Shown: positions 32,962 through 37,380 of the stretch, in pieces
Layout: the number at the start of each line of letters is the position of its first letter
How positions within the stretch are numbered: the first letter of the stretch is position 1
From: a virus
Length of the DNA stretch: 37,380 nucleotides
Virus record (IMG/VR): IMGVR_UViG_3300025085_000077
Location: 1-37,380 of that record
Reading direction: 5' to 3' (one strand)
Made by a program: the position numbers and the translations under genes
Notes under the pieces: generated by a model
What the model was told of the DNA's origin: nothing
Seen by the model: the letters and a program-made list of their open reading frames with translations, nothing else
The model's database searches: none

Positions 32962-33270
32962 TTAAGCGTTTTTATAAGCTTCTGCTTCCCAAGGCAAATT
33001 TTTTGCTCCTTCTTGCATTGCAGCTCTTGAATATTTTTTACCTTTCCAATATACATTGTCGTTGTCATAATCTAAATCACCGCGCTTCATTTGATTTATA
33101 TGAACCATTTCATGATTAATTACACCCTGGCATTGAGAAGGATCTAAGTCTTTATTTAATATTATAGTACCATTATTGTTAGCTTTTCCCATAACGCCAT
33201 CTTCCATAGGTACATTGTAAATTGGAGTATTGTCTACCTTATAAGGCGCGTTACTAAGTTTAAAAGCCAT
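32962..33270 (-). CDS. Small zincin-like metallopeptidase candidate
   Basis: A 102-residue protein with a clear HExxH motif in GVINHEMVHINQMKRGD: H53, E54 and H57. The NLPWEAEAYKN near the end carries glutamates (E95, E97) that could provide the third zinc ligand, as in compact gluzincin-like domains. The first 40 residues (PYKVDNTPIYNVPMEDGVMG) are beta-rich. There is no signal peptide, so the enzyme would act in the cell or virion. Its substrate is unknown; possible targets are prohead proteins or host proteins. It is followed directly by a conserved small gene. The giant protein also carries an HExxH site, so the phage has two zincin-type motifs. Confidence 0.72.
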   Translation of the reverse strand: MAFKLSNAPYKVDNTPIYNVPMEDGVMGKANNNGTIILNKDLDPSQCQGVINHEMVHINQMKRGDLDYDNDNVYWKGKKYSRAAMQEGAKNLPWEAEAYKNA

Positions 33271-33273
33271 CTG

Positions 33274-33429
33274 TTATTTTTTGTAAGGAAATATTTTATT
33301 TAATGCTCCTTTTCTGGCTTCACAACCGCAAGGGACGTTTAATCCCTTGCTTATTGTGTCAACCATTGTTTTGATACCAGTAGCTTTAGTAAACTTTTCT
33401 ATGCTGTCTCCTAAACCTGTTGATTTCAT
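33274..33429 (-). CDS. Small protein with CGC motif, function unknown
   Basis: Translating the gap gives a 51-residue protein from ATG at 33429 to TAA at 33274-33276. It opens MKSTGLGDSIEKFTKATGIK and contains VPCGCEARKGALNKIFPYKK at its C-terminus. The cysteine pair plus RK...LN.xFPYK is a pattern I recognise from small conserved proteins of aquatic phages. It fits almost exactly between its neighbours (3 bases to each) and shares their codon style. A metal or nucleic-acid contact through the CGC pair is possible. Function unknown. Confidence 0.72.
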   Translation of the reverse strand: MKSTGLGDSIEKFTKATGIKTMVDTISKGLNVPCGCEARKGALNKIFPYKK

Positions 33430-33432
33430 AAA

Positions 33433-33837
33433 TTACACAGCATAAATACAAGTTGTGTACTGAGCCATTACTAAAGGTTTTGTAATTGGCTGTCTTCCTT
33501 GTAGCCCTGTTTGAGCAGCTGGTGCTTGTTTTTGAGCTACTACGTTTCCTAAAGTAGATACTATTCCACCTGGGTTAGCAGTTAAAGCTTTGTTGTACTC
33601 TTTAGCTAAGTCTGCAACTCTTTCTGCAGCTGTAAAACCAGTTGATCCTCCTACTGCTCCAGGTACTTTTATAGTGTAAGTTCCTGCAGTTTTTGGGTTT
33701 CGCATTTGAATTACAAGAGTAGTTACACTACTTGCGTTTGCAATGCTAGTAACTCCACCGATTTCCGCGATGTTAATTAGTGTTTCGATACCATCGTTCG
33801 CTACAGGACCGGCTGGTACTTTTAAAAATTGTGCCAT
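33433..33837 (-). CDS. Hypothetical protein, possible minor structural protein
   Basis: A 134-residue protein rich in alanine, valine, threonine and glycine with low charge. It begins MAQFLKVPAGPVANDGIETL and holds beta-like strands (VTTLVIQMRNPKTAGTYTIK). An alanine/glutamine-rich stretch (VVAQKQAPAAQTGLQGRQPI) lies before the end. The composition fits a virion-surface or decoration protein, but it matches no family I can name. The A-rich leader AAACAAACAATG supports the start. Confidence 0.65.
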   Translation of the reverse strand: MAQFLKVPAGPVANDGIETLINIAEIGGVTSIANASSVTTLVIQMRNPKTAGTYTIKVPGAVGGSTGFTAAERVADLAKEYNKALTANPGGIVSTLGNVVAQKQAPAAQTGLQGRQPITKPLVMAQYTTCIYAV

Positions 33838-33909
33838 TGTTTGTTTTGTTTAAGTTAATGTTAGTGTTAGTGTTTGGCTGAGGTTTGTACAGTCCTCTCT
33901 GTTTTATTT
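33838..33909. other. Short gap with AT-rich leader and weak hairpin
   Basis: Seventy-two bases without a gene. It holds a repetitive GTTAATGTTAGTGTTAGTG stretch, a weak GAGG/CCTC inverted repeat and the A-rich leader of the downstream gene. A promoter here is possible but not shown. Confidence 0.3.
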
Positions 33910-34269
33910 TTATCCTTCGTTATAATCGTAATAGTAAGAATTTTTATTACTTAAATCGTCGTAATATCCTGGCTTAGGTTTAAGCTTTCCTTCTTTTTGG
34001 CTTTTGCCATGTGTATGTGCAATTACGTGTTTTGCCGGTGAGCTATGCTTTTTTTCATCATACTTTAAATCTCCAGCTAATTTAGATATATGTTTTTCAT
34101 CAGCCGTCATATTTTCATCGCTATGGCCATGCTTATTGTCATATTTGATATCTTGCTTAAGATAATCCATATGAGCTTCGTCGTCTTTTTTAGTAGCACC
34201 CATATTTGATGATGTTACTTTTGACCATTTTGCGTTTCCGCTGTATTCTCCGTAATGTCCTTTATGCAT
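33910..34269 (-). CDS. Histidine- and lysine-rich small protein
   Basis: A 119-residue protein with many histidines and lysines. It starts MHKGHYGEYSGNAKWSKVTS and repeats a K(Y/H)D(N/E)K(H/K) pattern (DIKYDNKHGHSDEN; GDLKYDEKKHSSPA; KHVIAHTHGKSQKEG), ending NSYYYDYNEG. The two blocks DIKYDNKHGHSDEN and DLKYDEKKHSSPA look like a degenerate internal repeat. Its histidine content suggests metal or polyanion binding, but that is speculation. It belongs to the group of small low-complexity proteins; function unknown. Confidence 0.65.
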   Translation of the reverse strand: MHKGHYGEYSGNAKWSKVTSSNMGATKKDDEAHMDYLKQDIKYDNKHGHSDENMTADEKHISKLAGDLKYDEKKHSSPAKHVIAHTHGKSQKEGKLKPKPGYYDDLSNKNSYYYDYNEG

Positions 34270-34279
34270 AATTTTATTT

Positions 34280-34642
34280 TTATGGGCAAGTTATTTTATT
34301 CCTGCCTGTTCCAATCGTTGTGCCAGATGTTTGCCCGTCACATTTATTTGTTTTGCCGTATGTTATATTGTATCTAGTTGTAGCTTCTTTTTTAATTGCT
34401 TTTTCGGCTTCTGTACCGATAGGCATTTTATCTAATTCTATTTTAGCCTTGATCTGAGTATCTGTTTTTTTCTTTTTGCCTTGAGCTCCTAAAACTGCCA
34501 GTGTACCACCTAATATATCTTGTTGTAACTTTTGATAATGGGGCAAATCAGAAACAGTGACCATACCGTCGGCTCCTGATGAGTATGCTCCTAATAGAGG
34601 TGATTTTTTAAAAAACGGAGATGAAAATTTTGAGCTGCTCAT
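34280..34642 (-). CDS. Hypothetical small basic protein
   Basis: A 120-residue protein beginning MSSSKFSSPFFKKSPLLGAY, with a second part ADGMVTVSDLPHYQKLQQDI. A basic run (GAQGKKKKTDTQIKAKIELD) precedes a region ending with two cysteines (TNKCDGQT and KITCP), which could form a disulfide. The SPFF/SPLL motifs resemble SPLF/SPFA in the 483-1960 cluster. Its start overlaps the stop of the next gene upstream by one base (TAATG). Confidence 0.65.
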   Translation of the reverse strand: MSSSKFSSPFFKKSPLLGAYSSGADGMVTVSDLPHYQKLQQDILGGTLAVLGAQGKKKKTDTQIKAKIELDKMPIGTEAEKAIKKEATTRYNITYGKTNKCDGQTSGTTIGTGRNKITCP

Positions 34643-34851
34643 TATTTATAAACTTTAGCTCTTTGTGTAATTGGGCCTTCTTGATATCCGTATCCGCATG
34701 GCGCTTTAGATACCTCTAGTCCTGTAATACCAGAACTTGATCCTACTCCCATTGGGAAACCTTCTTTACTTAATGGGCCATCCCATACAGCGTTTTCACC
34801 TACTTGTCCTTCTAGCTTTTGATTAGCTAATGCTTTTATATTTTTTTTCAT
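34642..34851 (-). CDS. Hypothetical small protein
   Basis: A 69-residue protein starting MKKNIKALANQKLEGQVGEN. It includes AVWDGPLSKEGFPMGVGSSS and an end reading YGYQEGPITQRAKVYK. It is glycine-rich, with no motif I can name. Its place in a tight run of small genes supports it. Confidence 0.6.
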   Translation of the reverse strand: MKKNIKALANQKLEGQVGENAVWDGPLSKEGFPMGVGSSSGITGLEVSKAPCGYGYQEGPITQRAKVYK

Positions 34852-34857
34852 AATTTT

Positions 34858-35106
34858 TTATTTTACAGGGTATGTTTTGCCGTTTAAGTCAAAAGATTTA
34901 GCTCCACTTGCTTTAGCTTCTACCACAGCCTCAGAAAATTCATTTCCTTCTAAAGGAGAATCGCCTTCCATTCTAAAAAAAGAACCTGGCGCTTGTACAC
35001 CTCCATATGCCATAGACATTGCCGCTTGATCTTGAGGGCTAAATGGATTTACTAAACTTGATGGCTGTTTAATTGGCAGCCCGGATATTGGATCTATTGT
35101 ATTCAT
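34858..35106 (-). CDS. Hypothetical small protein with NGKTY ending
   Basis: An 82-residue protein starting MNTIDPISGLPIKQPSSLVN. It has FSPQDQAAMSMAYGGVQAPG, then GDSPLEGNEFSEAVVEAKAS, and ends GAKSFDLNGKTYPVK. A helix of the form FSEAVVEAKASGAKSF followed by xLNGKTYxVK is a module I recognise at the C-termini of small aquatic phage proteins. A short NGKSY ending also occurs in the 85-residue protein at 1091-1348. Function unknown. Confidence 0.65.
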   Translation of the reverse strand: MNTIDPISGLPIKQPSSLVNPFSPQDQAAMSMAYGGVQAPGSFFRMEGDSPLEGNEFSEAVVEAKASGAKSFDLNGKTYPVK

Positions 35107-35107
35107 A

Positions 35108-35554
35108 TTATCTATCTTTATCTTTATTTACATTTTTAATTGAAGTAATAAGAACTTTATCTGTATAAGTCTTACCCTTCATAATACTATTTCTATGCGT
35201 ACTTACAGGCAAATCATCTTCTCCTAGTACAATTCTATACATGTACTTTATAAGATGCTTGCATTTAAACGAAGTTTTGTATATGTGGTATTTCTGAGTT
35301 GATCTATTACGTTTTCTCCATACTACAATCCAACCTTCTTTAAGCAATCGATTCCACCTGCGATTATCCCAACTGTAGGAATAACTACCGGCTTCAAAAT
35401 CTTTTTTTGTAAACATATCTACACAATCTAAATAGATAAGTAGCTCTATGTCTGCGTCATTCAGGTTATTGTTTCTACAAGCCCATTTACGTATTATACG
35501 CCAATGTTTAAACAGATTCATTTCTTTGAGATCATCCGCGTTTAGTCTTTTCAT
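35108..35554 (-). CDS. Basic protein with probable winged-helix DNA-binding domain
   Basis: A 148-residue basic, aromatic-rich protein. Residues about 25-90 (NNLNDADIELLIYLDCVDMF, then SYSYSWDNRRWNRLLKEGWI and VVWRKRNRSTQKYHIYK) have the helix-helix-wing order of MarR-like winged helices, with WNRLLKEGWIVVWRK as the second helix and the start of the wing. The C-terminus ends in lysine-rich TDKVLITSIKNVNKDKDR. It overlaps the groES stop by 4 bases (ATGA), so it is co-translated with the chaperonins. A role as late regulator or DNA-binding virion protein is possible; I recognise similar unannotated proteins in aquatic phages. Confidence 0.68.
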   Translation of the reverse strand: MKRLNADDLKEMNLFKHWRIIRKWACRNNNLNDADIELLIYLDCVDMFTKKDFEAGSYSYSWDNRRWNRLLKEGWIVVWRKRNRSTQKYHIYKTSFKCKHLIKYMYRIVLGEDDLPVSTHRNSIMKGKTYTDKVLITSIKNVNKDKDR

Positions 35555-35814
35555 AAAACAACAACTACATCCTGAGCCTTAATTACGTGATATGTCTGTT
35601 TATCTATTTCTATCTTGTGTCCTGCGTGCCGGTCAAAAAAGATTTTATCTTTTTCTTTTAATCCTTCTACTTGTTCACCGAGTGATAACACTGTAGCCTC
35701 TGTATATCTTATATCTTCACGCTGGTTTTCTGCAAGAAGTAAACCACCTTTTGTTTTAGTAGTGCCTTCTTTTAACTTTTCTATTATTATGTTTCTACCT
35801 ATCGCTTTCATCAA
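35551..35814 (-). CDS. groES: GroES co-chaperonin, apparently without roof hairpin
   Basis: The 87-residue lid partner of GroEL. It opens MMKAIGRNIIIEKLKEG, the GroES first strand, followed by a mobile loop TTKTKGGLLLAENQ with hydrophobic tripeptide LLL (IVL in E. coli). After this come ATVLSLGEQVEG, KEKDKIFFDRHAG and IDKQTYHVIKAQDVVVVL, all in register with E. coli GroES (VLAVG, VGDIVIF, EEVLIMSESDILAIV). Between VLSLG and KEKDKI only about six residues remain where E. coli has about fifteen, so the roof hairpin appears shortened or lost, a feature also known from T4 gp31. Its start overlaps the groEL end by 20 bases. The groEL-groES order is reversed relative to bacterial operons. Confidence 0.88.
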   Translation of the reverse strand: MMKAIGRNIIIEKLKEGTTKTKGGLLLAENQREDIRYTEATVLSLGEQVEGLKEKDKIFFDRHAGHKIEIDKQTYHVIKAQDVVVVL

Positions 35815-37348
35815 TTCTTAAATTATTGATTACACAATCAGTTGATAATATTGTTGTTGCTACTGAAGCTGCGTTCTGAAGAGCGCTTTTGGTGACTAAC
35901 AAGGGATCTATAATACCTGTTTTAATCATATTTACCATTTTTCCTGTAACCACATTTAATCCTCGTCCTTTAGCTTTTGGTAATTCCACTTCCGTTATAC
36001 CTGCATTATCTAATATAGTCTTAAAAGGTGCTTTAATAGCTTCTAAGAGTACTTGTTCACCTTTTGATTTACTTACTATACTTGTTGATGCATTTAATAA
36101 AGCAATTCCACCTCCAGGCACTATACCTTCTTTAATCGCAGCTTTTGTAGCACAAATAGCATCTTCAACCCTATCTGTTTTTTCTTTTAATTCGATATCA
36201 GAATTAGCACCTACTTTTACAATAGCTATTCTAGCTGCAAGCATTGCTAATCTTTTTTCTAATTTAATTACTTTATGAGCCGGATTGTCTTTCAACAACT
36301 CTTCTTTTAATTCAGCTATAATGTTTAAAACTTCTTCTGTAGGTTCGTTAAACTGTAATATAGTTTCTTGATGCGTTGTAACGCTTTTTAAACAAAAGCC
36401 TAAATGCTCAACTTGAATCATATCTAAATCATCACCTAAGTCTTCATTTATAATTGTAGCCCCTGTTAACAAAGCTAAATCATCAAGCATTTCTTTTTTG
36501 CTTACCCCAAAAGTAGGAGCATTAATAACATTTACTTTAATGTTTCCTTTCTTCTTATTCATAGCTAAAGCAGATAAAACACCTTGTTCTAAATCGCCGA
36601 TAATCAGCAAAGGCTTATTGTTTTTTATTACATACTCTAGCACTGTTTGAATTTGTCTAATTGTATCGACAGGCGATTCAACTAGCAACACTAATGCGTT
36701 TTCTAATTCAGCTGATTTGTTTTGAGCGTTTGTTATAAAATGTGAATTAGTAAGACCTTTGTCATACTGCACACCGTCTACAACTTCAACTTCTGTTTTG
36801 CCGTCAGCTGCTGTTTCCATCATTACGATCCCTGTGTTATCTACAGATCTAAAAGCGTCAGCTATAATACTTCCTAGCTTCGGATCGTTGTTTGTTGATA
36901 TGGTTGCTATTTGATCAATCATATCACCTTTTACCGGTACTGACACGGATTCTAAGTATTTAATTACTTTTTCAATCGCACTGTTAATACCTCCTTTTAA
37001 CTCTCTTGAGTTTGTTTTGTCCGCTACTTTATAAGCTTCGGTCAATATTGAGTGAGCTAAGACAGTTGCGGTAGTTGTACCATCGCCGGCTTCTCTCACC
37101 GTTTTTCTTGCTGCTTCTTTTAAAAGTGTCGCGCCCATATTCTCAACTGGGTCTCGCAAGATAATCGAGTCTGCTACTGTTACACCGTCTTTTGTTATTA
37201 CTGGATTACCGGTGTGATCTTCCAGCATTACACATTTGCCGCTAGCCCCTAATGTGGAGCTAACAGCTTTTGTGAGTTTTTCTATTCCTTTAAATACATT
37301 AACTCTGGCTTCGTTACCGAAGTTAAGATTTTTGACAATTGCGTCCAT
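35795..37348 (-). CDS. groEL: Chaperonin GroEL
   Basis: A 517-residue phage chaperonin (E. coli: 548). ATP-site motifs are intact: TLGASGKCVML at 32-42 (TLGPKGRNVVL in E. coli, with P replaced by A and K by S), ITKDGVTVA with D54, and AGDGTTTATV with D89 (E. coli D87). The intermediate/equatorial part TDRVEDAICATKAAIKEGIV followed by PGGG is well conserved and includes the catalytic aspartate region. The apical domain is present (NKPLLIIGDLEQG) but diverged: the region matching E. coli FDRGYLSPYF reads YDKGLTNSHF, changing two substrate/GroES-contact tyrosines. The C-terminus ends TDCVINNLRIDESDR without the GGM repeats. It most likely folds phage proteins such as the capsid or giant protein, or replaces host GroEL. 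Confidence 0.93.
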   Translation of the reverse strand: MDAIVKNLNFGNEARVNVFKGIEKLTKAVSSTLGASGKCVMLEDHTGNPVITKDGVTVADSIILRDPVENMGATLLKEAARKTVREAGDGTTTATVLAHSILTEAYKVADKTNSRELKGGINSAIEKVIKYLESVSVPVKGDMIDQIATISTNNDPKLGSIIADAFRSVDNTGIVMMETAADGKTEVEVVDGVQYDKGLTNSHFITNAQNKSAELENALVLLVESPVDTIRQIQTVLEYVIKNNKPLLIIGDLEQGVLSALAMNKKKGNIKVNVINAPTFGVSKKEMLDDLALLTGATIINEDLGDDLDMIQVEHLGFCLKSVTTHQETILQFNEPTEEVLNIIAELKEELLKDNPAHKVIKLEKRLAMLAARIAIVKVGANSDIELKEKTDRVEDAICATKAAIKEGIVPGGGIALLNASTSIVSKSKGEQVLLEAIKAPFKTILDNAGITEVELPKAKGRGLNVVTGKMVNMIKTGIIDPLLVTKSALQNAASVATTILSTDCVINNLRIDESDR

Positions 37349-37380
37349 ATTTGATTTGATTTAATTAAAGTGGTTTGGTT
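37349..37380 (-). promoter_or_regulatory. AT-rich leader of groEL
   Basis: The bases upstream of groEL to the window edge read (minus strand) AAACCACTTTAATTAAATCA and continue to CAAATCAAATATG. There is no Shine-Dalgarno sequence. A promoter may lie here or beyond the edge, since all genes in the window could be one transcription unit starting with groEL. Confidence 0.3.

Noticed and set aside
35889-36278. A 129-residue plus-strand frame opposite groEL
   Set aside because: Antisense to highly conserved GroEL codons, so the open frame is a by-product.
1-37380. CRISPR array, tRNA or insertion sequence
   Set aside because: No regularly spaced repeats, no cloverleaf and no transposase or terminal repeats were seen on reading both strands; a computed search (tRNAscan-SE, CRISPR finder) was not possible here.
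1-37380. Temperate lifestyle
   Set aside because: No integrase, repressor or attachment site in this window. That only covers the morphogenesis part, so lifestyle stays undecided.

Overview
The window is a 37.4 kb piece of a tailed double-stranded DNA phage. It is AT-rich, and every gene I can support lies on the minus strand, tightly packed with many overlapping or abutting ends. Starts are ATG, usually preceded by A-rich leaders (for example AAAAATAAACAAATG) rather than Shine-Dalgarno sequences. That style of translation initiation, together with portal, terminase, capsid and ring proteins that look like those of crAss-like and related podoviruses, points to a phage of a Bacteroidetes host, probably an aquatic or marine Flavobacteriia member. 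The host and morphology are inferences. No DNA replication, integrase, tRNA or repressor gene is visible, so this is the morphogenesis and lysis part of a larger genome.

Layout in transcription order (high to low coordinate). (1) 37.35-35.1 kb: groEL, then groES, then a winged-helix-like basic protein. (2) 35.1-30.5 kb: a run of small genes, including several low-complexity basic proteins, a small HExxH zincin, a three-TM-type holin candidate, a glycine-rich beta-structured putative virion protein and a coiled-coil protein. (3) 30.5-27.4 kb: a 201-residue protein that looks like two fused GroES-like barrels, a small acidic protein in the terminase-small-subunit position, and the large terminase. 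(4) 27.4-19.4 kb: portal, scaffold, major capsid protein, a conserved unknown protein, and two ring/adaptor-type tail proteins. (5) 19.4-10.3 kb: a 1765-residue tail protein with fibre-like beta repeats, a 633-residue tail protein, a 221-residue T7 gp14/P22 gp7-like ejection protein candidate and a 366-residue probable virion protein. (6) 10.3-2.1 kb: a single 2733-residue protein with a zincin motif, a HAD phosphatase-like domain, hydrophobic segments and a duplicated C-terminal motif, probably an injected internal virion protein. (7) 2.1-0.07 kb: a 51-residue holin-like protein, five small basic or charged proteins, and a T7-lysozyme-type amidase.

The genes cover the assembly path: chaperonin-assisted folding, procapsid assembly (portal, scaffold, capsid), packaging (terminase), neck and tail, DNA ejection (giant and ejection proteins), and lysis (holins and amidase). 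The most interesting points are the phage chaperonin set (GroEL, a GroES that appears to lack its roof, and a tandem GroES-like protein beside the terminase), the multi-domain giant protein, and a sharply GC-richer patch covering the ATPase core of the terminase. Three genes of 51-53 codons (927-1088, 1960-2115, 33274-33429) were found by direct translation of gaps.
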